Of a stretch of DNA of 64,000 nucleotides, positions 44,516-54,794 are shown piece after piece (the stretch's first letter is position 1; each line of letters starts with the position of its first letter). Origin of the DNA: an uncultured Lachnospiraceae bacterium (GTDB lineage: Bacteria > Bacillota > Clostridia > Lachnospirales > Lachnospiraceae). The notes below the pieces were generated by a model that had not been told where the DNA came from, made no database searches, and was given only the letters and a program-made list of their open reading frames with translations. The position numbers were made by a program, and so were the translations under genes. The stretch spans positions 35,965 to 99,964 of the forward strand of contig CAJUPJ010000005.1 in assembly GCA_910588655.1 (NCBI GenBank), in the 5' to 3' direction.

Positions 44516-44605
44516 AAAAATTTCTTATGTACATATTATAATTACCATACAACCAAAATACTTATAACCCTTATTATATATTACAACTCCTTAACACATT
44601 ATTCC

Positions 44606-45058
44606 TTATGCATTAAAGAATATATCTATAGATAAATCCCCGGTTTCTGATGAAAATGGTATGCTGAACAGTTCTTTTCCATCGTCCTGGTACTGTCTGC
44701 CAATGCAGTATGATGGTGGTGTAATATCTATAATTATGCCACTATTCGCAAATACTGTTGCTGCATTGCCAGCTATCATATTGCCAAGTTCTGCTATGGC
44801 GCTTTGCCCTAATTCATCTATAGCTTCAACTGGCATCATAACCATTTTAGAAACAATGCCAAGTGCTGTATCATGGTTTATATTTAATACTACTTCGCCT
44901 GAAAGGTTTCCAAACAGGCCAAGTTTAATAAGTGAACTGTCCGGCAAATAACCACCTTTTTTTAATCCTGGTTTACCTATCTTTAAATCAAGCATACACA
45001 TATCTTTCATAATCTTGCATACTGAAATAATAAACGGATTTACATGTTCTGCTTTCAC
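44606..45058 (-). CDS. cheX: CheX-like chemotaxis phosphatase
   Basis: About 150 residues. The domain has the CheC/CheX phosphatase helix with paired Glu and Asn: SAIAELGNMIAGNAATVF. The fold order (N-terminal NPFI helix, GLFGNLSGEVVLNINHDTA strand pair, active helix, FSSETGDLSIDIFF) matches CheX. It would dephosphorylate CheY-P. I choose GTG 45058 because AGGTGAT lies just before it; ATG 45073 (five codons upstream, no clear site) is the alternative, and longer in-frame extensions look spurious. Isolated from the other chemotaxis genes. Confidence 0.8.
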   Translation of the reverse strand: MKAEHVNPFIISVCKIMKDMCMLDLKIGKPGLKKGGYLPDSSLIKLGLFGNLSGEVVLNINHDTALGIVSKMVMMPVEAIDELGQSAIAELGNMIAGNAATVFANSGIIIDITPPSYCIGRQYQDDGKELFSIPFSSETGDLSIDIFFNA

Positions 45059-45243
45059 TACATCACCTGCCATTAATTTAATATAGTAAGTATAACAAAT
45101 AAGGTTTGTTCTGTAAACGTAAAAATCCAACAAATTATTTAAAGCAGGGCTTTTCATATAAGTTTAAATTGTATATTCTGGTTTAATACAGCACCTAAGT
45201 ATATAGGTTTTGTATTGCTTATATTCCATACCAGGCATAATAA

Positions 45244-46290
45244 TTATATTTCAAATTCTTCCCAGAATTTCTGGCTTATGCTTACATCACAGTCTTTCAG
45301 CCACCCGGCATATTTCTCCTTAAACATGCTTGTCTGCCTTTCTTCTATTATTTTTTCTTTATATGCATATGTTGCATCTTCGTTGTTGCTGTTTACACAG
45401 TAAATAATAAAATACCCTGTTGTGCCATTGGCATCCTTGCTCTCTGTTACATCACTGAATTTGCCTTTTTTAAGCTTTAATGCTGCATCTGTTGCCTTCT
45501 GCCCAAGCAGCTTGCTGTCCCTGCCTATTGTTGCACTAACAGTCCCTGCGTCTGTATTTTCTTCTGCAAATGACAGGAAATCTGGTGTTTTCTTTGCCTC
45601 TTTTAAAAGTTTTGCTGCTCTTTTTGCTGCTTCCTTTTTAGTTGCATCATCCATTGAAATGGAAGTGCCATTCCTGTCCTTGCCTCTTGTCACTATTTCA
45701 ATATACTGTATGTCAGCCTGTCTTGCTTCTTCGTCTGTTACAACGGTATCTGCTTCATCTGTTGCTACATAAAACATTTTTTCTGCAAGTATATTATCTT
45801 CATAAAGTTCTGCCATGCCCTGTATTCCAAGGCAGTATTCTTCTTTATCTTTTGCACTTGCACTGCCTACAATTTCTTCTGCATGGCGCATGGCTTCGTC
45901 TTTTTCATCCGATGTAAGAGTAACCTGCATTTCATCTGCTGTTTTCCTTATAACTTTTAACTGTGTAATAACATTTACAATTTCCTGCTTTGCTTCATCA
46001 CCTATTGTTGTATCTTTGTTTATCTTGTATTTCCATAGTTTAGAACCAAAACTTGCCTCATACTGGCACTTTAACAGGTAACAGTAATTACGCACTTCAC
46101 TATATTTAACACCTGTATCTCCTGCCTTTATTACTATTGATGTATCTTTAATCTCACCTGTTTCAAGTTTTGCCTTCTTTTTAGTACCGTTTGTTTTACT
46201 GCATCCTGGCAGCATTATAACTGGTATAAGGATTATACAGAGCAGGCAGAGTATGCCCTGCATATATTTTACAGTCCTATTTATCTTCAT
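45244..46290 (-). CDS. PrsA-type foldase lipoprotein (parvulin-like peptidyl-prolyl isomerase)
   Basis: This 348-residue protein has a lipoprotein signal (lipobox LPGC, about 27-30), a long helical chaperone region and a parvulin-type domain near 195-300 (DIQYIEIVTR, ...FLSFAEENTDAGTVSATIGRD, ALKLKKGKFSDVTESKDANGTTGYFIIYCV). The parvulin core lacks some usual catalytic residues, so chaperone action may dominate. Anchored outside the membrane, it would fold secreted proteins, perhaps including the secreted family of this window. It overlaps the 3' end of mfd by 14 nt and is the last gene of pth-mfd-prsA. AGGAGG site before ATG 46290. Confidence 0.82.
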   Translation of the reverse strand: MKINRTVKYMQGILCLLCIILIPVIMLPGCSKTNGTKKKAKLETGEIKDTSIVIKAGDTGVKYSEVRNYCYLLKCQYEASFGSKLWKYKINKDTTIGDEAKQEIVNVITQLKVIRKTADEMQVTLTSDEKDEAMRHAEEIVGSASAKDKEEYCLGIQGMAELYEDNILAEKMFYVATDEADTVVTDEEARQADIQYIEIVTRGKDRNGTSISMDDATKKEAAKRAAKLLKEAKKTPDFLSFAEENTDAGTVSATIGRDSKLLGQKATDAALKLKKGKFSDVTESKDANGTTGYFIIYCVNSNNEDATYAYKEKIIEERQTSMFKEKYAGWLKDCDVSISQKFWEEFEI

Positions 46291-49200
46291 AAAGGCCTCC
46301 TATGCTTTTTATAACACTTTCTACAATATGGAAAATGCCATCTGTTGTCAATAGTTTCTTTTTCTTAAGCCCGCTTTTGGCTGATGAGGCATAGTGGCGC
46401 GTAACAGGTTTTGTGCTGTCCTCTTTTCCTATAATGTAATTAAAATATGGTTCGTCAGCCTGTACATATTTAAGCATACCCTGGTATTCCTCTAACATAG
46501 CTGTTATGCCATCTGTATTCCATGATAAACCATTATAAGGGTAAAACCTTATGCCATCAGGTTTTTGTATTATCTGTGTTATATATGCCTTATGTGCATC
46601 AGCTTTTAAAAGCGCTATCCTTAAAAGGTTTTCTGCTGCCACTGGTATATCCCCGAACCTGTCTGTAAGTTCGTCCTGCATGTCTGAATATTCCTCAACT
46701 GTTTCAATACATGCAATGCGCTTATACATATCAAGTTTCTGGAATTCGCTTTTAATATAGGTATTTGATATAAATGCACTAACGGAAATATCAATAGATG
46801 TCTCAAATTCTTCGCTTGTCTTTTTCTCACCTTTAAGCATACGTACAGCATCATTTAACATCTTACAGTAAAGGTCGTAGCCTACAGCCTCCATATGCCC
46901 TGACTGTGCTGCACCAAGCAGGTTTCCTGCCCCTCTTATCTCAAGGTCACGCATTGCAACTTTTATGCCTGAACCAAGGTCTGTAAACTCTTTAATTGCG
47001 GCAAGCCTTTTCTCTGCTATTTCTTTTAGCATCTTATCACGCTTATACATAAGGAACGCATATGCGGTACGGTTTGAACGCCCGACCCTGCCACGGAGCT
47101 GGTATAACTGCGACAGCCCCATCTGGTCAGCATTATCTATAATTATTGTATTTACATTGGAAATGTCAAGCCCTGTTTCTATAATTGTAGTTGAAACAAG
47201 CACATCTATCTCACCATTTATAAATGAAAGCATAATATTTTCAAGCTGGCGTTCGCTCATCTGCCCATGTGCAAATGAGACTGAGGCATCAGGTACAAGT
47301 TTTGCTACTTCCAAAGCAATTTCATCAATATGCTGTACCCTGTTGTATACATAGAATACCTGTCCTCCCCTTGCCATTTCCCTGTTTATTGCTTCCCTTA
47401 TTATCTCGCTGTTATGCTCCATTACAAATGTCTGTATTGGAAGCCTGTCAACGGGCGGCTCTTCCAGTACACTCATATCCCTTATGCCTACAAGGCTCAT
47501 ATGCAGGGTTCTTGGGATTGGGGTTGCGCTTAATGTCAGCACATCCACATCACCCTTCATCTGCTTTATTTTCTCTTTATGTGCCACACCGAAACGCTGT
47601 TCTTCATCTACTACCAGAAGCCCCAGGTTCTTAAATTCAACATCTTTAGAAAGCAGCCTGTGTGTGCCTACTACAATATCAGCCTGCCCCTTTTTAAGAA
47701 GCGCCAGGGCTTTTTTCTGCTGTGCGGGCGTCCTGAACCTTGAAAGCATCTCAACTGTTACAGGAAAACCGCCAAGGCGTTCTTTTAATGTGTTATAATG
47801 CTGTTGTGCAAGTATTGTTGTTGGTACAAGGAACGCAACCTGTTTGCCATCATTTACAGCTTTAAAAGCCGCCCTTATGGCAATTTCTGTTTTGCCATAG
47901 CCTACATCCCCGCACACAAGACGGTCCATTACCTTGCTGCTTTCCATATCTTTCTTTGTTGCTTCTATTGCATCAAGCTGGTCTTGTGTTTCTTCAAATG
48001 GAAATAAATCTTCAAATTCTTTCTGCCATACTGTGTCAGGGCTGAACTGGAAACCCTGCCTCTGCTGCCGTTCTGCATAAAGCATCACAAGTTCTTTTGC
48101 AATATCTTTAACAGCACCCTTAACCCTGGATTTAGTCTTTTTCCATTCTGTGGAATTAAGTTTATTAAGCTTTGGTGTCCTTGCTGCTTCCTGCCCTGCA
48201 TATTTCTGCAGCACATCAAGCCCTGAAACTGGCACATACAGGTTGCCCCCGTCCCCGTACTCTATTTTAATAAAATCCTTTGTAACATTGTCTACACGGA
48301 GCTTTTCTATCCCTCTGTATATACCAAGCCCATGGTTTTCATGTACTACATAATCACCTATATCCAGTTCATTAAAGCTCTGTATTGATTTGCCATCATA
48401 TTTTTTATGTTTGCGGCGTTTTTTCTGTTTTACGCCAAATATATCACCTTCTGTTATTATTACAAATTTCTGCTGTGTATAGGCAAAACCTCTGTGAAGC
48501 TGCCCATATGACACCATTACCTGCCCCTCTTCCAGTGGTGTGTCCGGCTTTTCCCTGTAAAATGCTGGTATGCCATACTCATTAATATCCCTGCTTAAAC
48601 GTTCCGCACGTATGCGTGAACCTGAAAGCAGCAACACGCGGCTGCCATCTTTACGCCATTTCTTTAAATCTTCAACCAGCAGTTCAAAATGCTTGTTATA
48701 TGAACCTGTTGCCTGTACTGGTATATTAAACTGGTCTTTTGCAGACATACCCTTAGGGAGTACGCCAAGTGTTGTAATATAAACACATTTCTTAGCAGAA
48801 AGCATTGCACTTACAGATGCAGCAGGATATAATATTCCAGTCTGCCCTGGCAGTACATCACCCTTTTCAAGCCTGTTTTCCATGCTGTCCCTGAATTCAG
48901 TTTCTGTAGTTTCCATCTTTTCATAACAGCGTGCCGGCTCATCTATAAAAAACACTGTATTTTCTTTGTCAAAATAATCAAAAAACGACTCTGCCTGTAT
49001 TCCAAAATATTTTATAAAACTTTCCATTCCAATACGGCCGTGGTACATTTCAAGCGTTTCCCTGGTTTCACCAATCCTGTCTTTAAGCCTGTTCATTGCT
49101 GTATGGTTTTTCTCCGCCCTGAATTTGTCCAATATTCCTATATAGTCTTTTTCAATATTTTCCATTCCAGTTTTTAATTCTTTATCAGAAAGTATAATTT

Positions 49201-49873
49201 CTGATGCAGGGAATATTTCAACAGCTCCCGTCCTCTCAATAGAGCGCTGGCTTCCTGCATCAAACGAACGTATTGTATCGGCTTCATTATCCCATAGTTC
49301 TATACGGAACGGACATTCTTCTGTTACAGGGAATATATCTATTATACCTCCCCTTATAGAAAACTGCCCTGGCGCTTCTGCCTGGTACTGGCGTTCATAT
49401 CCAGCCGAAACAAGATGCCCTGCAAGTTCATCAATATCCACAATATCTTGTTCTTTAATTATGCGTACAGCATTTGCAAATGTATTTAATGATGCTACAA
49501 GTTCCATTCCTGCATCCATCGTTGTAACTATAGTGCCGCTATCTTCTTTTATAAGGTTTTTAATTACCTTAAGCCTTTCAACACTTATTGCACTTCCATG
49601 TATGTCCGCACTATAAAAAATCACATCCTTTGACGGATAATAAAGTACATTCCTGTCAAACATGCGATAATCTTCTACAATTTCCCTTGCCCTTATTTCA
49701 TTCTGTGTTATTATTACCTTCCATGCAATATCCTGTGATAAACCATAAACCAGATGGCACTTTTGTGTATCAATACAGCCAGAGACCTGTACTGGCAGCC
49801 TGTTCCTGCCAATACATTCTAAGGCTTCCCTGTATGCATTAATTTCACGCAGGGGTGCAAGTAACGTTTCCAT
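46277..49873 (-). CDS. mfd: Transcription-repair coupling factor Mfd
   Basis: About 1198 residues. Contains the UvrB-homology region (SGCIDTQKCHLVYGLSQD onward), the RNA-polymerase-interacting domain (DYVVHENHGLGIYRGIEKL), the helicase motifs (GDVGYGKTEIAIRAAFKA, DEEQRFGV, TLSATPIPRTLHMSL, TTIIETGLDISNVNT, QLRGRVGRS) and the C-terminal TRCF domain. It displaces stalled polymerase and recruits UvrA. I choose ATG 49873 (METLLAPL) because GGAGGGA lies before it; the earlier ATG at 49885 overlaps the pth stop codon. Coupled to pth upstream and prsA downstream. Confidence 0.97.
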   Translation of the reverse strand: METLLAPLREINAYREALECIGRNRLPVQVSGCIDTQKCHLVYGLSQDIAWKVIITQNEIRAREIVEDYRMFDRNVLYYPSKDVIFYSADIHGSAISVERLKVIKNLIKEDSGTIVTTMDAGMELVASLNTFANAVRIIKEQDIVDIDELAGHLVSAGYERQYQAEAPGQFSIRGGIIDIFPVTEECPFRIELWDNEADTIRSFDAGSQRSIERTGAVEIFPASEIILSDKELKTGMENIEKDYIGILDKFRAEKNHTAMNRLKDRIGETRETLEMYHGRIGMESFIKYFGIQAESFFDYFDKENTVFFIDEPARCYEKMETTETEFRDSMENRLEKGDVLPGQTGILYPAASVSAMLSAKKCVYITTLGVLPKGMSAKDQFNIPVQATGSYNKHFELLVEDLKKWRKDGSRVLLLSGSRIRAERLSRDINEYGIPAFYREKPDTPLEEGQVMVSYGQLHRGFAYTQQKFVIITEGDIFGVKQKKRRKHKKYDGKSIQSFNELDIGDYVVHENHGLGIYRGIEKLRVDNVTKDFIKIEYGDGGNLYVPVSGLDVLQKYAGQEAARTPKLNKLNSTEWKKTKSRVKGAVKDIAKELVMLYAERQQRQGFQFSPDTVWQKEFEDLFPFEETQDQLDAIEATKKDMESSKVMDRLVCGDVGYGKTEIAIRAAFKAVNDGKQVAFLVPTTILAQQHYNTLKERLGGFPVTVEMLSRFRTPAQQKKALALLKKGQADIVVGTHRLLSKDVEFKNLGLLVVDEEQRFGVAHKEKIKQMKGDVDVLTLSATPIPRTLHMSLVGIRDMSVLEEPPVDRLPIQTFVMEHNSEIIREAINREMARGGQVFYVYNRVQHIDEIALEVAKLVPDASVSFAHGQMSERQLENIMLSFINGEIDVLVSTTIIETGLDISNVNTIIIDNADQMGLSQLYQLRGRVGRSNRTAYAFLMYKRDKMLKEIAEKRLAAIKEFTDLGSGIKVAMRDLEIRGAGNLLGAAQSGHMEAVGYDLYCKMLNDAVRMLKGEKKTSEEFETSIDISVSAFISNTYIKSEFQKLDMYKRIACIETVEEYSDMQDELTDRFGDIPVAAENLLRIALLKADAHKAYITQIIQKPDGIRFYPYNGLSWNTDGITAMLEEYQGMLKYVQADEPYFNYIIGKEDSTKPVTRHYASSAKSGLKKKKLLTTDGIFHIVESVIKSIGGLYEDK

Positions 49874-49884
49874 ATCTCCCTCCA

Positions 49885-50445
49885 TCAGTTATACCTGTTC
49901 ATAGCTGCCCTTATATCTTCAAGCATCATTACCTTGCATGCCTCCACAGTATTATGGAGAGCTTCACGTATAACAGGTTCTTCATTCCTGTCAAACCTGC
50001 CTAAAACGTAGTCTGCCAGGTCAAGTCCCTCCCTCTTTTCACCAACCCCTATACGTATGCGCGGAAAAACCTGGCTTTTAAGATGGGATATTATGCTTTT
50101 TATTCCATTGTGCCCCCCTGCACTTCCCTGGGCACGTATGCGCAGCTTGCCTGGTGCAAGGTTTATATCATCATAAATTACTATAAGTTCATTTTCAGGG
50201 TCAATTTTATAATAATCCACAAGTTCCCTTATGCTTTCACCACTTAAATTCATATAAGTCTGTGGCAGGGCAAGTATTACTTTCTGCCCTTCTATATATC
50301 CTTTGCCGCAGACCGCTTTATGTTCCCTGGTATTAAGTGGTATATTATATTCATCAGATATCGTGGTAACAGCAGAAAACCCTATATTATGCCTTGTACC
50401 ATTATACTTTCTTTCCGGGTTGCCAAGTCCTGCTATAATAAACAT
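49885..50445 (-). CDS. pth: Peptidyl-tRNA hydrolase
   Basis: This 186-residue protein has the Pth signatures GLGNPERKYNGTRHNIGF (N-terminal, with the catalytic His in RHN), LPQTYMNLSGES, YDDINLAPGKLRIRAQGSAGGHNGIKSI and IGVGEKREG. It recycles peptidyl-tRNA released early from ribosomes. Normal length. First gene of pth-mfd-prsA, an order common in Clostridia. GGGAGG site before ATG 50445. Confidence 0.97.
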   Translation of the reverse strand: MFIIAGLGNPERKYNGTRHNIGFSAVTTISDEYNIPLNTREHKAVCGKGYIEGQKVILALPQTYMNLSGESIRELVDYYKIDPENELIVIYDDINLAPGKLRIRAQGSAGGHNGIKSIISHLKSQVFPRIRIGVGEKREGLDLADYVLGRFDRNEEPVIREALHNTVEACKVMMLEDIRAAMNRYN

Positions 50446-50517
50446 TATAATCCTCCCTGCTGCATATTATGCAGCATAAATAACAAAACGGACAATCCCG
50501 TTTGTAAAAAATACTGT

Positions 50518-51660
50518 CTAAAAGTTTTTAGTTTCATTACGTTCACCCATATGGACTGTGCTGCCTGTATATTGTGCCAGCATGTCATTGTCCACTACAT
50601 GGCGGTTATCCATTGTTTTCATTATATCCTTAATCTGCATTTCCTTAGCTTCCCTTGAATCACCAAGGTTATGCACTTTATTATCCCTGAATGACAATAC
50701 AAACGGCTCAAGTACATTGTTGTTATTAACTGCAATTACAAGCCCCCTGTCACCATTTGTCATTTCAACACATACACCTGGGGACAGGATATTTATACTT
50801 GAAAGAAGCGCATCAACAACATCAGGGTTATATTCTACTTCATCACTCATAAGATGCCTTATGGCAACTATTTCTGAATGTGGCTCTTCATCAAAATTCA
50901 TTGCTGTCATCATGTCATATACATAAGCAACTTTCAGGACTTCTGCCCCAAGCGGCAGGACTTCTGGCACTTCACCAGCCTTTACAATCTCTGGGTGAAG
51001 CTGTTTTATTATATCAGTCACAATCCTTACTATATCAAAGTCTAAATCCCTGTTCTGGCTGAACATCTGTAAGGCAGCAACATGGTAAGTATTGACCTTT
51101 GCCAAATCTTCTTCTGAAAGCTCCGCCCTGTTTTTATGGCGTAACTGGAGTGGTATAAGAAGCGTCCCGATATCATGGAGAAGTGCAGCTACTACAACAT
51201 CAAGCTGGTACTTAAACTCCATTTTTAGTTTATATGTCATCATTGCACAAAGGATAGCGGTATTTAATGTATGTTTATATACATAGTCTTCCTTACTTCT
51301 TATACTTTGTATAAAATTTATCTTCCTGTGTAATGAGCCATAATTTTTCAATACTTTATTGGCAAACTGGTACATTTCCTTTGGCTCTTTCCGCTTGCAT
51401 ATAGCATCCATAATGTCCTTTATCGCAAATACTGACATAGCCTGGAATCTCTCAAACTCAATATCATCCTCTGTCATTGGAGGCACTGGCTCTGCTGCCT
51501 CAAGTATATATACGCCAATAAGCCCAAAGTTCATTATGCTTACAATACCCTGGCTTGAAAGCTTCGAGTTTCTTTCATATAACATAACCCCGCTTTTATT
51601 ATATATCGGTTTAGCCAGTCTCATACCTGGTTTGAGGTCATCAGATTTTACAAATAACAT
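50518..51660 (-). CDS. HD-domain protein related to HD-GYP phosphodiesterases, GYP motif degraded
   Basis: This 380-residue protein starts like HD-GYP proteins that carry a short N-terminal domain (LKPGMRLAKPIYNKSGVMLYERNSKL). It has the HD pair in ALLHDIGTLLIP and H in NTYHVAALQMF, but where HHExxxGxGYP is expected it reads IIKQLHPEIVKAGEVPEVL. VAYVYDMMTAMNF then matches the family's DxYDAM region. Loss of the GYP loop suggests altered or lost c-di-GMP hydrolysis, perhaps binding only. The C-terminal ~85 residues are a separate beta domain. Single gene, weak ribosome site before ATG 51660. Confidence 0.75.
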   Translation of the reverse strand: MLFVKSDDLKPGMRLAKPIYNKSGVMLYERNSKLSSQGIVSIMNFGLIGVYILEAAEPVPPMTEDDIEFERFQAMSVFAIKDIMDAICKRKEPKEMYQFANKVLKNYGSLHRKINFIQSIRSKEDYVYKHTLNTAILCAMMTYKLKMEFKYQLDVVVAALLHDIGTLLIPLQLRHKNRAELSEEDLAKVNTYHVAALQMFSQNRDLDFDIVRIVTDIIKQLHPEIVKAGEVPEVLPLGAEVLKVAYVYDMMTAMNFDEEPHSEIVAIRHLMSDEVEYNPDVVDALLSSINILSPGVCVEMTNGDRGLVIAVNNNNVLEPFVLSFRDNKVHNLGDSREAKEMQIKDIMKTMDNRHVVDNDMLAQYTGSTVHMGERNETKNF

Positions 51661-51828
51661 ATTTATTCCCCGTCTTTCTTCATTTTGGATGCCTTCCTCA
51701 AAATCCAGAAAGCATTAATAACTAATTGTTAATCCTGCACCATGTTTTCTGGTACAGGATTACTCTAACCCCATCAGGCAGCCATTGCATATTACGAATA
51801 CCCGCCCCTGGCTATTTATGTATTTTAC

Positions 51829-52788
51829 CTAATTCTTGTTTTTCTCTGCCAGATTGCTTGTAACCCTGTTGTAAAGTTCAAGTGCAGCATTATACCCCAT
51901 CTTTTTCTGCCTGTGGTTTACTGCTGCTGATTCACATATAATTGATACATTCCTTCCAGGTCTGATAGGGATAGAATGGCATACTACTTTATTGCCAAGG
52001 AATTCTATAAACTGCTCTTCTAATCCAAGCCTGTCATAATCCTGGTTTTTATTAAATTCTTCCAGCTTGATTACAAGGTCAATCTGCTGTTCATCTTTTA
52101 CACTTTCTACACCGAACAGTGACTTGGCATCTACAATGCCAATTCCCCTGAGTTCTATAAAGTGCTTTGTAATTCCTGGTGAACTTCCCATAAGTGACTT
52201 GTCACTTATCCTTCTAATCTCAACGACATCATCTGATACAAGGCGGTGTCCCCTGTGTATTAATTCAAGCGCCACTTCTGACTTGCCTATGCCGCTTTCA
52301 CCCATTATAAGTATTCCTTCACCATATATATCGACAAGGACACCATGTACTGAACACCTTGGTGCAAGTTCTGCATTAACCCAGCGGATTATCTCTGCCA
52401 TAAATGGTGATGTAGGTTTTTTTGTCCTTAATATTGGCACATTGTAACGGTTAGCAAGGGCAATTATCTCCTCATCAATCCATATTTCACGGCAGTAAAT
52501 TATACACGGCGGTTTTGGCGATTCATCACTGCCTGCCATTATCCTCTCCATCATTGCAAGGCTGTGTTCCATGCCCCTCTGCTGCATATATGTATGCTCA
52601 ACATGGCCTATTATCTGTATCCTCTTTGAATCAAAATAATCAAAATATCCCGCTAGCTGCAATGCAGGGCGGTTTACCTCATTCTGCGTTATAAATATAT
52701 TGTCCGTATCAATATCTGGTGTACAGTTTTCTAAATCCAGCTGCTCAATAAGCTCTTTTAATGGTACTTTGTAAGTTACGTTCTGCAT
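51829..52788 (-). CDS. hprK: HPr kinase/phosphorylase
   Basis: About 319 residues. N-terminal MurF-like domain, then the kinase domain with P-loop GESGIGKSEVALELIHRGHRLVSDD and the HprK signature (LRGIGIVDAKSLFGVESV). It phosphorylates and dephosphorylates Ser46 of HPr and so drives carbon catabolite control in Firmicutes. I choose ATG 52788 because AAGGAGG lies just before it, 7 codons into the longest frame. Located 73 nt after uvrC, in probable co-transcription. Confidence 0.96.
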   Translation of the reverse strand: MQNVTYKVPLKELIEQLDLENCTPDIDTDNIFITQNEVNRPALQLAGYFDYFDSKRIQIIGHVEHTYMQQRGMEHSLAMMERIMAGSDESPKPPCIIYCREIWIDEEIIALANRYNVPILRTKKPTSPFMAEIIRWVNAELAPRCSVHGVLVDIYGEGILIMGESGIGKSEVALELIHRGHRLVSDDVVEIRRISDKSLMGSSPGITKHFIELRGIGIVDAKSLFGVESVKDEQQIDLVIKLEEFNKNQDYDRLGLEEQFIEFLGNKVVCHSIPIRPGRNVSIICESAAVNHRQKKMGYNAALELYNRVTSNLAEKNKN

Positions 52789-52861
52789 ATTATCCTCCTT
52801 TTTATACAATTATATATGTATCAGTGCCGCCTTTGGCGGCATAACCCCTTCACTCTCCATT

Positions 52862-54724
52862 TTATTCCTGGTGGAAGAACTTGTATACATTAAATGCTGC
52901 CCTTTCATTCATGCTTTCCACCTGTGAAAGTTCTTCTGTAGTTGCATTCCTTATTGCTTCTATTGACTGGAAATGCTTCATAAGTGCTTTTCTTCTGGCA
53001 GCGCCTATCCCGCTTATATCATCAAGAACTGATTTAACCTGCTCCCTGCTTCTTAATGAACGGTGGTATTCTATTGCAAACCTGTGCACTTCATCCTGTA
53101 TCCTTGTCATAAGATGGAAACCTTCACTGTCTGCCTTTACTGGCAGTTCATGTCCCTTAAAGAAAAGCCCCCTTGTCCTGTGCCTGTCGTCTTTAACCAT
53201 GCCACATACTGGTATATCAAGCTTAAGGCTTTCTAAAACCTTTTCTGCAATATGAACCTGTCCTCTGCCTCCGTCCATCATTATAAGGTCTGGAAAACGT
53301 GTAAAGCTGCCAGTTTCTTTTAAAAGCCCCTTTTCTTCAAGTTCAGCCATTTCCTCTATGCCATGGCTGAACCTTCTTGAAAGCACCTCATTCATGCTTG
53401 CATAATCATCAGGCCCTTTTACAGTCTTTATCTTGAATTTACGGTAATCACTTCTCTTTGGCTTGCCATCTTCAAATACTACCATAGAGCCAACTGACTG
53501 GAAGCCGTTAATATTAGATATATCATACGATTCAACACGTGAAACCCTCTCTATGCCAAGCCATGAGCATATTTCTTCCATAGCCCCGGATGTGCGCTTC
53601 TCCTCCCTTTTAATTCTTTCCATATCCTGTGTAAGTACAAGTGCCGCATTTTTATGGGCAAGCTCTACAAGCCTTTCTTTACTGCCCTTCTTTGGTACAA
53701 CCAGATGCACCCTTCCCCCTCTTTTACTGCCCAGCCACTGCTCAATAAGGGGTGCATCTGCTATACTATATTCTACCATGACTTCACGTGGAATAAAAGG
53801 AGTTCCTGCATAAAATTGTTTAATAAAATCCTGTAAAATATCTTCCTCCTTTTCACCTGAAGTCCCGTTAAGATGGAAATGGTCGCGGCCTATCAGTTTG
53901 CCATCACGCACAAAAAAGACCTGTACTACTGCCTCCTCAAGAGTCCTTGCAAGCGCAATAATATCCCTGTCTTTCCCTTTAAAATCTGTAATTTTCTGCC
54001 TTACAGCCATTTTCTTTACACTGGCAATTAAATCCCTGAACCCTGCTGCTTCTTCAAATGCAAGCCTTTCAGATGCCTGCATCATTTTCTCCTGTAAATA
54101 TCCTGATACTTCTTCATAATCCCCCTCTATCAGTTTTAATGCTTTCTTAAAGTTCTCCTGGTATTCTTCTTTGGATATTTTGCCCTGGCATGGTGCACTG
54201 CACTGTCCTATATGGTAATTAAGGCAGGGTCTTTCCTTCCCGGTATCTCTTGGAAGAACCCTTCTGCATGTTCTTATCTTGTATATTTTATGTGCAAGTT
54301 CCAGTGTGTCTTTTGCTGCGCCTGCACTTGTAAACGGTCCGAAATACTTGCTTTTATCACGTTTCAGTTCCCTTGCTATTAAAAGCCTTGGGAAATCTTC
54401 TTCAATAGTTGCTTTTATATATGGATAATTTTTATCATCCTTAAGCATTGTATTATATTTTGGCTTATGTTCTTTTATAAGGTTGCTTTCCAGTACAAGC
54501 GCTTCAACTTCTGAATCTGTTATTATATACTCAAAATGGTCTATCTGTGATATCATTCTTTCTATCTTAGGGGTTACATTGCGTCCTGCCTGGAAATACT
54601 GTCGTACCCTGTTTTTTAAACTTATTGCTTTACCTACATATATGATAGCATCCTTTTTATCATGCATAAGATAAACACCTGGCTTTGCAGGCAGCTTTTT
54701 TAACTCTTCCTCCAAATCAAACAT
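52862..54724 (-). CDS. uvrC: Excinuclease ABC subunit C
   Basis: This 620-residue protein is full length, with an N-terminal GIY-YIG nuclease (KPGVYLMHDKKDAIIYVGKAISLKNR, 14-39 region), a Cys-rich segment with CSAPCQGKI, UvrB-binding motif, RNase H-like endonuclease domain (ESYDISNINGFQSVGSMVVFEDG) and C-terminal helix-hairpin-helix (LDDISGIGAARRKALMKHF). Makes the dual incisions in nucleotide excision repair. TGGAGG site before ATG 54724. It lies upstream of hprK, and mfd is nearby, giving a loose repair neighbourhood. Confidence 0.97.
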   Translation of the reverse strand: MFDLEEELKKLPAKPGVYLMHDKKDAIIYVGKAISLKNRVRQYFQAGRNVTPKIERMISQIDHFEYIITDSEVEALVLESNLIKEHKPKYNTMLKDDKNYPYIKATIEEDFPRLLIARELKRDKSKYFGPFTSAGAAKDTLELAHKIYKIRTCRRVLPRDTGKERPCLNYHIGQCSAPCQGKISKEEYQENFKKALKLIEGDYEEVSGYLQEKMMQASERLAFEEAAGFRDLIASVKKMAVRQKITDFKGKDRDIIALARTLEEAVVQVFFVRDGKLIGRDHFHLNGTSGEKEEDILQDFIKQFYAGTPFIPREVMVEYSIADAPLIEQWLGSKRGGRVHLVVPKKGSKERLVELAHKNAALVLTQDMERIKREEKRTSGAMEEICSWLGIERVSRVESYDISNINGFQSVGSMVVFEDGKPKRSDYRKFKIKTVKGPDDYASMNEVLSRRFSHGIEEMAELEEKGLLKETGSFTRFPDLIMMDGGRGQVHIAEKVLESLKLDIPVCGMVKDDRHRTRGLFFKGHELPVKADSEGFHLMTRIQDEVHRFAIEYHRSLRSREQVKSVLDDISGIGAARRKALMKHFQSIEAIRNATTEELSQVESMNERAAFNVYKFFHQE

Positions 54725-54794
54725 AGGACGCCTCCATTCTGTAGTTATATTTATTCTTTGTTAACAGCACTTCAATTATACAAAAAAGACAGAG

